Origin: an uncultured Verrucomicrobia subdivision 3 bacterium
Lineage (GTDB): Bacteria > Verrucomicrobiota > Verrucomicrobiia > Limisphaerales > UBA11358
Length of the DNA stretch: 52,400 nt
Direction of reading: 5' to 3'
NCBI GenBank assembly: GCA_903875465.1
Contig: CAIQWB010000146.1
Location: 1 to 52,400, forward strand
The position numbers and the translations under genes are program-made. Shown here piece by piece: positions 37,101 through 44,950 of this stretch (within the stretch, counting starts at the first letter, position 1; each line of letters starts with the position of its first letter). The notes beneath the pieces are model-generated. The model searched no databases. It saw nothing but the letters and a program-made list of their open reading frames with translations, and was not told the origin of the DNA.

Positions 37101-37381
37101 CCCACGGTGCCGGCGGAGCCGCTGACCGTGATATTTCCGGAAATACTACCGGCGAAGGGGACCGAATTGACCGTGGCGGTCGTGCCGGAAAATCCACCCG
37201 CGTAAAGGAGGCTGCCGCTGGTGGCCACATCGGTGTCTCCGGTTACGGTCACCGGTGGATTCCAAGCGATGCTGGCGGCCAATGTGGACGACGCCGCCAG
37301 CACGGGCAGCAAGGCAACACAGACCAACCGGCCGACTTCTTGGAGAAGTCCGGAGCCTGCATGTTTTACTGCTGATCTCAT
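34181..37381 (-). CDS. GH30 glycoside hydrolase flanked by two copies of an uncharacterised module
   Basis: A 1066-residue secreted protein with a signal peptide ending STLAAS. Module A copy 1 (about 35-225: IAWNPPVTVTGDTDVATSGSLLY...VQVWVNDSRSG...INALQVRRL) precedes a GH30 catalytic domain with probable acid/base E367 (SLQNEPDF) and nucleophile E460 (PLWETEVS). An Ig-like domain, module A copy 2 (VWNPPVTIAGAADIATNGTLLY...VQVWVNDSRAGG...LNALQVRDL), a second Ig-like domain (ITQPPTNQTAYVNGAAAF) and the shared C-terminal module ending FLILRLP follow. Module A has no function known to me; a carbohydrate-binding role is inferred from its position. GH30 specificity is unresolved. The start is the ATG at 37381, before the signal peptide. 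Confidence 0.87.
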   Translation of the reverse strand: MRSAVKHAGSGLLQEVGRLVCVALLPVLAASSTLAASIAWNPPVTVTGDTDVATSGSLLYAGGFSGTTATVNSVPFAGSISGNITVSGSAGTVGNAFAGGTSLPWAGLSANYQTLLAGGTYANNNTPLTVTLNNLAVGSNYLVQVWVNDSRSGTVASRTEGVASPGGNAVTLVYNSTQAQGGVGQSVLGGFTADAVTQSFTLTGALPAGGNSAQINALQVRRLAVPLAASLALIDYASTGQRIDGFGASSAWMSGALPTNVADLFFSTNVGIGLSLLRTSIAPDGTTTEGTIAQQAQTRGARVWGTPWTPPTIYKTTNALGVVSGNGGSFSNSPANYQGYAAILAGFAASMSNNYGVPLYAISLQNEPDFITTNYGSCGWSGKQFHDFIPYLAAALAASNVASTKILFPESFVWSQDLVLQTNTMLDAAVAPLVGIIANHNYDNGVAAVTNWGKPLWETEVSTFDAYDDSITNAMFWAGRIHAFLTLAQVSAWHYWWLSAGDNEGLTGSGFSPAKRMYVLGNYSRFVRPNAYRIGVANNSAALVSAFVNPAASNLVIVAVNTNAFPVSQTFTLTNFPWVGPLRQWVTSATESLGNHGGALTPTNRTWATVLPPYTVTTLVYQPPVTNPPAILQPPASQTTYAGGAVTFTVQASGGTLPLYYQWLGNGTNLPGATNATLNLPAVTAANTGVYAVVVTNVAGSVTSSVANLGLNTLVWNPPVTIAGAADIATNGTLLYAANNSGVSATVNGVTFAGVNSDTAWGPGITLGSGWTATTTSAYAGGASAPWSNLPGPYQTMLQGGVWNYGGPATVTVNNLVAGHPYLVQVWVNDSRAGGTTNRTETLTDAFGNTVTLAYNNTYAAGGVGQFATGTFTAAASTQSFTILGNASTQLNALQVRDLAVPPGITQPPTNQTAYVNGAAAFSVTATGSLPLNYQWYFNTNAALPNATNATQVLTGLSLTNAGTYSVVISNYAGSLTSTPAMLTVLPLPHPVITRLRWTGANLICSGTNGTAAGSGFLTLATTNLALPLTNWTVVATNAFGPGGGFTITNAWPANGPRMFLILRLP

Positions 37382-37484
37382 GATCGTGGCTGGCTTGGTG
37401 CCCCCAGCTGCTTGAGGTGCCTGCAACTATTTAAACGGCCTGGTGCCGACTTGTCCATGGCCATTCCAGGCCGCTCATTTTGTT

Positions 37485-37574
37485 AAAAATCCGGCTCGCA
37501 ATGCCGGGGCACTGCGAGCCGGGATTCCCATACCCAACTATCCGCGCTTCGGCCAAAACCCAATCCTGGCCGAA
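37485..37574 (-). terminator. Two hairpins downstream of the LamG/PATR gene
   Basis: The first after the stop at 37593 has an 8-bp perfect stem (37548-37555 with 37567-37574). The second has a 10-bp perfect stem (37491-37500 with 37513-37522), followed on the minus strand by ATTTTTAAC. Together they should end the transcript before the GH30 gene starting at 37381. Confidence 0.75.
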
Positions 37575-37592
37575 ATTTTATTACTCATTGTC

Positions 37593-40500
37593 TCAGGGAT
37601 GCACCATGCGGTAGAACACCGCGGCTTTGGTCGGATCAATGGTGATGACCTGTTGCGTGCTGGCGTCCGAGCCGGGCACCGTCGACCAAGCGCCGGGCTG
37701 GTTGAGACTGGCCGAGTTGGATTGCAACAACCAGCCTTGGTAACTGGCCGGCCAGCTCAGGGTGAGTTGCTTGCCGGTGATGCTGAAGGTGAGGTTGGTG
37801 CCCGTGGCGGGCAGCGTGGCGGGCGCGCTGGTCACCAGCAAATCAATCGATTGATTGGCCGTGTTATTGACCAGGGAAGCCGTGACGTTGGCCGGCAAAT
37901 CCGCGCTGTCAAACGTCAGCCCGGCAAAACCACCCGAACCGCCAATGGTGCCGGAATATTTGATCAACGGGAACTGACCCACCTGGTAATTCGTGGCCGG
38001 CGGAATGAGGGTGCCGACATTGATGACCAGGTTGGTCGCAAAGATGACCGGCTTGGTGGCGGACGGGAAGGAGATCCGGCTGAAGCTCAGGTTGCCCCCG
38101 CCGGTGGTTTGCTGATCCAGGGTGAGACTGGACACCGGCAGCGTGGCCAAGCCGTTGGTGATGGCCACGTCCAGCGTGCCATTGTCCACGACCGTGTAAG
38201 CCCCGCCACTCTGGTTGGCGGTGGTGATCAACAACTGCACCAGGTTGCTAACCAGGGTCGGCCCGGAGTAGGTGTTGGCACCGTTAAAGAGGACGTAATT
38301 GGCGCCTTCAAAACCATTCGGCAGATTGTTGTACGGACTGCCGGCCACCACCACGGCACCCGTGCCGCTGATCGCTCCGTTGAAGGTCATCTTCCCATAC
38401 ACGGAGTTGAAGAAGCTGGTGTCTAAAATGGTCAGCAGGTCATTCAAAACCACGTTGCCGTAATAGTAGTCCGTATTCGCCGTACCGCTGCCCTGGGCGC
38501 CCAGGGTGTTCCACAACTGGCCCCCGCCATTCGCAATGGTAATGTTGTTGGAGACGGTGATGCCGCGCGTGGGCGCGAAGTTGTCCCAGGAATTCAACCA
38601 GGCATTGTTGGTAATGAGAATCGCGGCGGTGGACCCAATGGAGGAGCCACCGGTATTGGCATAAATGATGCCGCCGTTGCCAATCACCAACTGGGACAAG
38701 GGCGAGATATTTCTGGTCTCCAGCACCACGGTATCATCCCCGACCTTGGTCAGGCTGTGTCCCAGTCCGTCCAGGTACCCGCCAATGCCATTGCCGGAAT
38801 TGACGTCCGGGCCGAGCTGCCAGTCGTACGTATCATTGCCGATGGCGGCATCGCCCGCCAACCGCAGCGTGCGGATGCACACCGGGCCATAGTAGCCCGG
38901 CAAGGTCACGCGGCCCACGCTGGAAAAGAGCGCGCCCTGATTGCCGGCCACGCCCGGTCCGCTGATGACCACCGGATTGGCCGTGCTGTTAAAAATCGCC
39001 CGGCCGCTCAAGTCAAAGGAAGCCCCGTTGGTCACGGTCAACAAAGGGCCCGTGGGACTGCCCAGCGAAGTCTCATTGCCGATGGAAAGCACCCCGCCGT
39101 CCACCAGTGTGCCGCCGGAATAGGTGTTGGCCGTTTGCAAGGCCAGGGAACCATTGCCGCTCTTGGTCAGACTGGTGCTGCCCGCGATGCTGCCGTACCC
39201 GGTCAGCGTATACGCGTTGGTGGTGTTGAAAAACACGGCCGCCGGGTTGACGGCCACGTCCAGCGTGGGCTCGTTGATGGCGCCGCTAAAATTTGTGCCG
39301 GCATCGGTGAAATAGGCCGTGTCGCCATCATGGTAAGTGTCCAGGTGGTTGCTATTCCACCAATTGGAGGAGGTGATGACATCCCAGGAGTTGGCCGCGC
39401 CGTTGGCCGTGTCCCCGACCCAGGTCAGGCTGGCCGCGGGGCGCGTGCCGGCCACCGTCAATACCAGGCGGTTCGCGGTATAAGCCAGGCTCACCACTTT
39501 GCCGGAAAGGTTGGCGTTGGAAACCACTTGGAAATTTGCCGCCGAGCCGGTGGTGGTGTTCGCCGTCAACAGGGTATAGGTGCCCGTGGGCGGAATGTTG
39601 CTGATGGCAATGGCGGTAACCCCGCTCGCCGTCAGGCGGCCTTTCACCACGATGGCGTCACTGCTGGCCGCACCCAAATAGAAACCCAGCTGCCCGCCGT
39701 CTACCAAGGTGAGGTTGTTGCTGAAGGTCAGGGTGCCAATGGAACTGCCATAGCCGGGCAGGATGACGCTGCCGGCGCTGTTGGTCACGCTGCCCGTGAC
39801 CACGCCGCCGCCGGTCAGATTCTGGCCGCTGGTGAGTTGCAGACCGGTGGTGGAAAAATCCAGGTTGGTGCCAGCCGGGGCGGTGATCCACGGGAGGGAT
39901 CCCAGCGGCCAGATGGATTCGCGCAAATATTCGATATAATCAGGCCGGGCGGCGCCCAGGTAAAAACCCACGTGTGCCAGTTCACCGGCAAACGTCCGGC
40001 TGGTGGAGGAGATGCGGTTGCCCAGGGCGAGCGCAAAGGTTGAGCCCACATTCGCCGGCGTAAAGGCATCCGCCTCGGAATAGAGGGAGGACACCGGGGT
40101 GTTGACCCCGCCCCCGTAGAGCGTCCACAAGCCGTTAGTATAGGTCCAGGTCACAAAGGACCAATTGCCAGCCGACAACAGGCTGGGAACCTTGTTGGCC
40201 GTGGAGACGGCGTTGTAAGCCGCATTGTACCCCCCGTTTTGATTACCCTGCCAGCCAAACGTGTTGGCCGAGGACGGGTCCACGGCGGTGGCGTTCGCGC
40301 CCAGCACGAAGATGCGGGGATTAATGCCGCCTTGCATGCTTAGCGGGTTCACCCACATGGAAATGGTGAAGTTGGTGACGATGCCGAAATTAATGTTGGT
40401 GTTGCCAGTGGTCAGGGCGATGGGACCGCCAAAACCGCCCGATCCGGCACTGCCCCAGGTCAGGCAGTTGTCATTGCCGGCCGGTCCGCTGCCCGCCGTG

Positions 40501-40760
40501 GCATGCAGATCCTTCGGCGCGCCGCTGGGTGCAGAGCTCAACAAATTGAGCACAATTTGATGCACCGAGTCGGTGGTGGTGATGCCACTGGGTTCAGGAA
40601 AATCAAACTGGAGCTGCTTGTTGGGGATTTGCGCCGCGGCGGAGAACCCGAGCAAACAGGAGCACAGGGTGGCCAGACCGGCGGCCCGGTTGGCTCCAAA
40701 TGACACCACACGCGGGGCCTGGCCGCCCGGGCGAATCAAGGTTCCAAGGAAGTTTTTCAT
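37593..40760 (-). CDS. Secreted LamG-domain protein with autotransporter-type beta-strand repeats
   Basis: A 1055-residue protein with a signal peptide ending GFSAAAQ. At about 85-270 there is a concanavalin-like LamG domain (FTISMWVNPLSMQGG, FVTWTYTNGLWTLYGGG, AGELAHVGFYLGAARPDY). A PATR beta-helix region (SLTKSGNGSLALQTANTYSGGTLVDGG) follows, then the shared C-terminal module (LTLSWPASYQGWLLQSNSA...FYRMVHP). No catalytic residues are seen. LamG domains bind carbohydrates or proteins, so a surface glycan-binding role is inferred. The start is the ATG at 40760, before the signal peptide. A perfect 20-bp palindrome lies 82-101 bp upstream. Confidence 0.83.
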   Translation of the reverse strand: MKNFLGTLIRPGGQAPRVVSFGANRAAGLATLCSCLLGFSAAAQIPNKQLQFDFPEPSGITTTDSVHQIVLNLLSSAPSGAPKDLHATAGSGPAGNDNCLTWGSAGSGGFGGPIALTTGNTNINFGIVTNFTISMWVNPLSMQGGINPRIFVLGANATAVDPSSANTFGWQGNQNGGYNAAYNAVSTANKVPSLLSAGNWSFVTWTYTNGLWTLYGGGVNTPVSSLYSEADAFTPANVGSTFALALGNRISSTSRTFAGELAHVGFYLGAARPDYIEYLRESIWPLGSLPWITAPAGTNLDFSTTGLQLTSGQNLTGGGVVTGSVTNSAGSVILPGYGSSIGTLTFSNNLTLVDGGQLGFYLGAASSDAIVVKGRLTASGVTAIAISNIPPTGTYTLLTANTTTGSAANFQVVSNANLSGKVVSLAYTANRLVLTVAGTRPAASLTWVGDTANGAANSWDVITSSNWWNSNHLDTYHDGDTAYFTDAGTNFSGAINEPTLDVAVNPAAVFFNTTNAYTLTGYGSIAGSTSLTKSGNGSLALQTANTYSGGTLVDGGVLSIGNETSLGSPTGPLLTVTNGASFDLSGRAIFNSTANPVVISGPGVAGNQGALFSSVGRVTLPGYYGPVCIRTLRLAGDAAIGNDTYDWQLGPDVNSGNGIGGYLDGLGHSLTKVGDDTVVLETRNISPLSQLVIGNGGIIYANTGGSSIGSTAAILITNNAWLNSWDNFAPTRGITVSNNITIANGGGQLWNTLGAQGSGTANTDYYYGNVVLNDLLTILDTSFFNSVYGKMTFNGAISGTGAVVVAGSPYNNLPNGFEGANYVLFNGANTYSGPTLVSNLVQLLITTANQSGGAYTVVDNGTLDVAITNGLATLPVSSLTLDQQTTGGGNLSFSRISFPSATKPVIFATNLVINVGTLIPPATNYQVGQFPLIKYSGTIGGSGGFAGLTFDSADLPANVTASLVNNTANQSIDLLVTSAPATLPATGTNLTFSITGKQLTLSWPASYQGWLLQSNSASLNQPGAWSTVPGSDASTQQVITIDPTKAAVFYRMVHP

Positions 40761-40841
40761 GCAGTTAGGGATAAACGCAGTTGTTTTTGGTTCGTGTTTT
40801 GGGATTACAAGAATCACTCTAACGGCAAAATACGATTTGTA

Positions 40842-40861
40842 ACCTGTCCAACTGGACAGGT
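40842..40861. promoter_or_regulatory. Perfect 20-bp palindrome resembling a lux box
   Basis: ACCTGTCCAACTGGACAGGT has 8-bp perfect arms around AACT. It lies in the gap between response regulator 3 (stop 40899) and the LamG/PATR gene (start 40760). The outer six bases on each side equal those of the Vibrio fischeri lux box, and 14 of 20 match overall. No T-tract follows on the minus strand, so a terminator is less likely than an operator. Which protein binds it is unknown. Confidence 0.5.
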
Positions 40862-40898
40862 ACCCGCGCGAAGCGTTTCCGTCTTCCCCCAGGGTTGA

Positions 40899-41519
40899 CT
40901 AATTGATAATCCCGCGCTGAAATGCGGCCGTGGCGGCCTCGGTGCGGTCGCTGACGCCCAGTTTGGCGAGGATGTTTTTAACATGGAACTTGGCCGTGAA
41001 TTCGGAAGCTCCCAGCACCGCGCCAATTTCCTTGTTGCTCAAGCCTTTGATGAGCAACCGCAGCACCTCCAGCTCACGCGGGGTCAATTCCGGGGCCGAG
41101 GCGTGGTCGGCCAGACTGCGGGCAATTTCCGGCGGGATGAATTTTTCCCCGGCCGCCACCGTTTTGATGGCCCGGAATAATTCCTCGCCCAGCACGTCCT
41201 TGCGCAAATAGCCCAGTGCCCCCGCCTGAAAAGCGCGGTAGACATCCTCCTGGGCGTCAAAGCTGGAAATAATGATGACCTTCGCCCCGGGAAAATCCCG
41301 GCATAAGGTGGCGGTGGCTTCAATGCCGGTCAGGTCGGGCAGGCGGAGGTCCATGAGCACGACCTCGGGCCGCAACTGCCGGTAGAGCGCGAGCGCCTGC
41401 CGGCCAGTGCCCGCCTCCCCGACCGCCTCCAACCCTTCATCCATTTTCAAGGAGGTCAACAGGCCGATGCGGACCACAAAGTGGTCGTCCACAATCAGTA
41501 CTTTAATGCGCTTCTTCAT
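40899..41519 (-). CDS. NarL/FixJ-type response regulator (pair 3)
   Basis: A 206-residue regulator. The receiver domain has DD at 11-12, phosphoacceptor D57 (VLMDLRLP), S85 and K107 (GYLRKD). The LuxR/GerE helix-turn-helix (about 145-200) begins LTPRELEVLRLLIKGLSNKEIGAVLG. Its 5' end overlaps the kinase gene by 17 bp (41503-41519), so the two are cotranslated partners. The first gene downstream is the LamG/PATR gene, 138 bp away, with the 20-bp palindrome between them; that gene is the obvious candidate target. Confidence 0.93.
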   Translation of the reverse strand: MKKRIKVLIVDDHFVVRIGLLTSLKMDEGLEAVGEAGTGRQALALYRQLRPEVVLMDLRLPDLTGIEATATLCRDFPGAKVIIISSFDAQEDVYRAFQAGALGYLRKDVLGEELFRAIKTVAAGEKFIPPEIARSLADHASAPELTPRELEVLRLLIKGLSNKEIGAVLGASEFTAKFHVKNILAKLGVSDRTEAATAAFQRGIIN

Positions 41520-44500
41520 GCTTGGATTGGACTTCAGCCCGGGGCCCGGTCAGGGGCACGACCACTTCCACGGTGGTCCCCCGGTCCGGAACACTGGTAA
41601 TGGTCAGTATCCCGTTTATTTTTTCGGCTCGTTCCCGCATGCCGAGCAGGCCGAAATGTCCCGCGGAGCTGGGGCCCGTGTGCGCCACATCAAAGCCAGT
41701 GCCGTCGTCCTGCACCAACAGCCTTACGGCCTGGGGCTCAAAGCGCAAATGGATTTGCACGGTTTTCGCGTGGGCGTGCTTCAGCACATTGGTGGTCGCT
41801 TCCTGGCCCACCCGGAGCAGATGATTCTCCACCTGGCTCGCCAGCGGCACGGGCGCGCCAGCCACCTTGAACTCAATCTTCACTACCAGTCCGGCCTCCA
41901 CCTCGCGCGCCAGGGCCGCCAGGGCCGACGGGAGCCCGCCGCTTTCCAGCGCCAGGGTGCGGAGGTTGCGCACGGTGCGCCGGGCCTCATCCTGGCCATG
42001 ACGGACCATCTGGCGGGTTGTTTTTAAAATCTGCGCCGGTTTCGCGGGCATCTCCCGCCAGGAATCGGTCAAGGCCCGCAACTGCAAACTGATCCCCGCC
42101 AGCGCTTGCTCCAGGGTGTCGTGCAATTCCCGCGCAATCCGCGTGCGCTCCTCCAGCGTGGCCTCGCGCTCGGCTTTTTCCCGGATAATTTTGGTCTGCA
42201 AACTCACCTGCCGCCGCAGTTGAAACACCCACAAGGCCACCAGCGACAGCAGCAAGGACAAGGCGCCCACGAGGGCCAGCCAGCGTTTCAGCGACCACCA
42301 GGGCGGCTGCTTTAAAATCTGGATGGCGCCGGGCGCATCCAGCCATAATTCAAACGAATCCAAGCCCCGGCCGGGTTCGCCTGCGGGGCGGAGACTGGCA
42401 TAGACGCCAGTCATTTCCAGCAGACTGCCGGTGCGCAACGCCGGCAGCAACGCCGCCCGGCCCGGGAGGCGTGCCAAAAACGGCCGCAGCCCGGCCTGCA
42501 TTTCCAGCACCAGTCCCGCGCGCTCCACCCGCTGGTTCACCAGCACCGCGGCAATTTGAATACGCGTGGCGTCCAGCCCCCCGCCCACCAAATCCTCCGC
42601 CCCAACCCCTTTGGCGGCAGGCAGCGGTCCCGTCCCCAGTTTACGCACCGCCGCTTCATGCAAGATCGGGGAAGCGCCGCCAATTTCCGGATAGCCCACG
42701 GTTTCCACCAGGTCACCGGGTTGCACACTGGCGGGTGCCAACGGCAGAATGCGCAGCCCGGAGGTTTCATCATTCAAAAAAATCTCGTGTGGCTGGGCGA
42801 AAATCACCACCCCGCACATTTTGATGCGCTGGAAGGAAGCGGCCTGCAAATCGAAATGCAGCAAATCCCGGGGGGATTTCAACGGGGCGTCAAACACGTC
42901 GGGCGGGGCCGGACGAATGAGGTTGATCCGGGTGTTGCGGAGAAAAATTTGCCCCGGGATGATCTCGTGCGTTTTAACGTCCCACGTCGCCATCAGCACC
43001 CCCCGGATGGCCACCTGACAGTTCAGCACCGCCTTTAAAATAGTTTGGTTTTGCGCCTCAAACCAAACGCGGAGCCGCCCCTCCGGCATGAGCAGGCTGG
43101 CCTGATTGGAGGACACCTGCGTGATGACGCCTTGAATTTCCACCCATTGCACATCCATGCTGCCATTGATCAACTGATTCCAGGAAGGATGCGCCGGCGC
43201 GGGCAGCCGTCCGCTCCCCAGAAACTTGAGGGTTTCCGGCATAATAATCGGCGCAAAATCCCCGGGCTGGGCCTGGCCGGCCACTTCCCACAGTTCGCCC
43301 GCGCCCGGCAGCACGTGGTTGGTCAGCCGCCGCATGTCCACATAGACACCGCGCGTGTCATCCTGCAAGGTCAGGCTGCCAAACGCACTGGTCACCACTC
43401 CCCGGATGCGCACTGGCAGATGCCGCGCGGCATCCTCGGGCCGCAGCAATTGGACCTGCTCGGCGGTGGCAAGCAGCGGCGGCGGCGCATCCAGCTGCGG
43501 GGCCGGCTCCAGTATTTCCAAATCCTGGGGGCCCGCCACCACCAGCCGTCCCAAAATTAAATTCGTTTCCAAACTCGCTATACTGCGGCCCAAACCGCGC
43601 GCGCGAATCCGGGCGTGGAACAATCTGGCCGAGGCCAATCCCCGGGCATCCACCAGGCGCACCTGCATGGTCCCATTGCCGGAACGCAGCTCAAACTCCA
43701 GCCCGGCGCCCATTTTCGTGATGAAATCCACCCGGCCGGCCATGGCCACCCACCGGCCCGCGGTGGCGCGTGGCATCACCTCGCCGGCCGTGGCGGCGGC
43801 GGCGGGCGGCGGCGTGGCGTGCCCCAGCAACTGAACCTGGGGCTCCGGGTTCGCCAAAAACACCAAGGCCCCATTGGCCGAGCGCAGGTGAAAGGCATAC
43901 GTTCCCGCCACCGGTGCGGCAAAGCTCCCGGTGAACCGCACCCCCACCCGGTCCCGTTGCGGGTATAACTCCAAGCCAAGGTTGGTCACCGTGACGGTTT
44001 TGACCGGTTCCAGCCAGTTGAAATCTGGCACCGATTTCCAATGGCCCTCGTAAAGCCGGGCCAGCAAACCTGGCCGTTCGGTCGTGTCTGGACCGTCGGC
44101 ATGCCACCAGGCGGTCGCGGGTACGGGTTGCAACGGCAGTTGCGGCCCGTCAACCGTCAATGCCAGGCCGGGGGCAAAATCGCCGTTGAACCAATCCAGT
44201 TGGAACGGGTGCCGCCCGGCGGCCAGGGCCACTGCCCCGCTTTTTTCCACCAGGCCATGCATCCCATCATTATCCACCAGCGGGACGGCGGAAATTTCCA
44301 CGCCCGTGTCCCGCTGGCGAAACCACGCGCGCTGCCCCTGCACGTGAATGGCATCGCCGGGTTGGAAGAGCGTCCTCAAATAATCCCATTGCAGCAATTC
44401 CACCCCGGTGACATCCCGCACCACCAGCACCCCCAGCTCCGGCCGGCTGGCGGCACAGACCCAGGCGTCCAGATTCAAATCTGCAATCAGCTGAGGTTGG

Positions 44501-44679
44501 GTTGCGAGCGCCGTTTGTAATTGCGCGAGGTTCGTGATCGTGACCGCCGAGGAATCAGCCATCGCGACCGTGGGCGGCCCGCCACTCAAAAGGCCCACCA
44601 GCCAGCAAAACCACACCAAGCCGGTCCACCTCGCCGGACGCGGGCGATTGGCAAAACTTTGGTTTCCGGGCGGATGCAT
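41503..44679 (-). CDS. Membrane sensor histidine kinase with OB-fold-like repeats and PA14-like domain (pair 3)
   Basis: A 1058-residue kinase. Signal or anchor segment (about 20-40); OB-fold-like units in the N-terminal region and again between about 300 and 770 (VRIRGVVTSAFGSLTLQDDTRGVYVD, VEIQGVITQVSSNQASLL). In between, at about 200-290, is a PA14-like segment (GLLARLYEGHWKSVPDFNW...AGTYAFHLRSANGALVFL). One transmembrane helix lies at about 797-818, then a coiled coil, a HisKA_3 domain with H853 (ERTRIARELHDTLEQALAGI) and a HATPase domain (GQEATTNVLKHAHAK, DDGTGF). PA14 domains commonly bind glycans, so a carbohydrate ligand is plausible. Its sensor architecture is an expanded version of kinase 1. 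Confidence 0.9.
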   Translation of the reverse strand: MHPPGNQSFANRPRPARWTGLVWFCWLVGLLSGGPPTVAMADSSAVTITNLAQLQTALATQPQLIADLNLDAWVCAASRPELGVLVVRDVTGVELLQWDYLRTLFQPGDAIHVQGQRAWFRQRDTGVEISAVPLVDNDGMHGLVEKSGAVALAAGRHPFQLDWFNGDFAPGLALTVDGPQLPLQPVPATAWWHADGPDTTERPGLLARLYEGHWKSVPDFNWLEPVKTVTVTNLGLELYPQRDRVGVRFTGSFAAPVAGTYAFHLRSANGALVFLANPEPQVQLLGHATPPPAAAATAGEVMPRATAGRWVAMAGRVDFITKMGAGLEFELRSGNGTMQVRLVDARGLASARLFHARIRARGLGRSIASLETNLILGRLVVAGPQDLEILEPAPQLDAPPPLLATAEQVQLLRPEDAARHLPVRIRGVVTSAFGSLTLQDDTRGVYVDMRRLTNHVLPGAGELWEVAGQAQPGDFAPIIMPETLKFLGSGRLPAPAHPSWNQLINGSMDVQWVEIQGVITQVSSNQASLLMPEGRLRVWFEAQNQTILKAVLNCQVAIRGVLMATWDVKTHEIIPGQIFLRNTRINLIRPAPPDVFDAPLKSPRDLLHFDLQAASFQRIKMCGVVIFAQPHEIFLNDETSGLRILPLAPASVQPGDLVETVGYPEIGGASPILHEAAVRKLGTGPLPAAKGVGAEDLVGGGLDATRIQIAAVLVNQRVERAGLVLEMQAGLRPFLARLPGRAALLPALRTGSLLEMTGVYASLRPAGEPGRGLDSFELWLDAPGAIQILKQPPWWSLKRWLALVGALSLLLSLVALWVFQLRRQVSLQTKIIREKAEREATLEERTRIARELHDTLEQALAGISLQLRALTDSWREMPAKPAQILKTTRQMVRHGQDEARRTVRNLRTLALESGGLPSALAALAREVEAGLVVKIEFKVAGAPVPLASQVENHLLRVGQEATTNVLKHAHAKTVQIHLRFEPQAVRLLVQDDGTGFDVAHTGPSSAGHFGLLGMRERAEKINGILTITSVPDRGTTVEVVVPLTGPRAEVQSKHEEAH

Positions 44680-44770
44680 GGTCTGGCCATCCTAATGGAA
44701 GTGAATTTAAGGGCGCAACCTTGGATCTGGGAAGTTGCTGAGGGGCGTGGGGCTGGGATCGTATGATCGT

Positions 44771-44810
44771 GGCGGCGAGACGCCATAACCCGCAGGCGAG
44801 AATGCCTGCG
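44771..44810. repeat. Two small GGCGAGA-loop palindromes (REP-like)
   Basis: Adjacent dyads in a non-coding stretch: TGGCG-GCGAGA-CGCCA (about 44770-44785) and CGCAGGC-GAGAAT-GCCTGCG (44791-44810). The shared CGAGA core between complementary arms, followed by CTAC, looks like an intergenic REP-type repeat. They lie between the divergent kinase 3 gene and the SRPBCC gene. Confidence 0.5.
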
Positions 44811-44950
44811 CTACCTGGGTCCAGCTTCGGCCGCCAGGGAAAACAAAAAAATCATTGCTCTCCACGCATGATTCTGAATAATTCTTGCCAGCAGCCAGAC
44901 TGATATGGCTGGCGGATTCATCATTAACCCTTGAAGCAAAAAACCTGAAT

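Noticed and set aside
40842-40861. Simple intrinsic terminator of response regulator 3
   Set aside because: The palindrome is not followed by a T-run on the minus strand and lies close to the promoter side of the next gene. An operator is more likely, although a terminator cannot be fully excluded.
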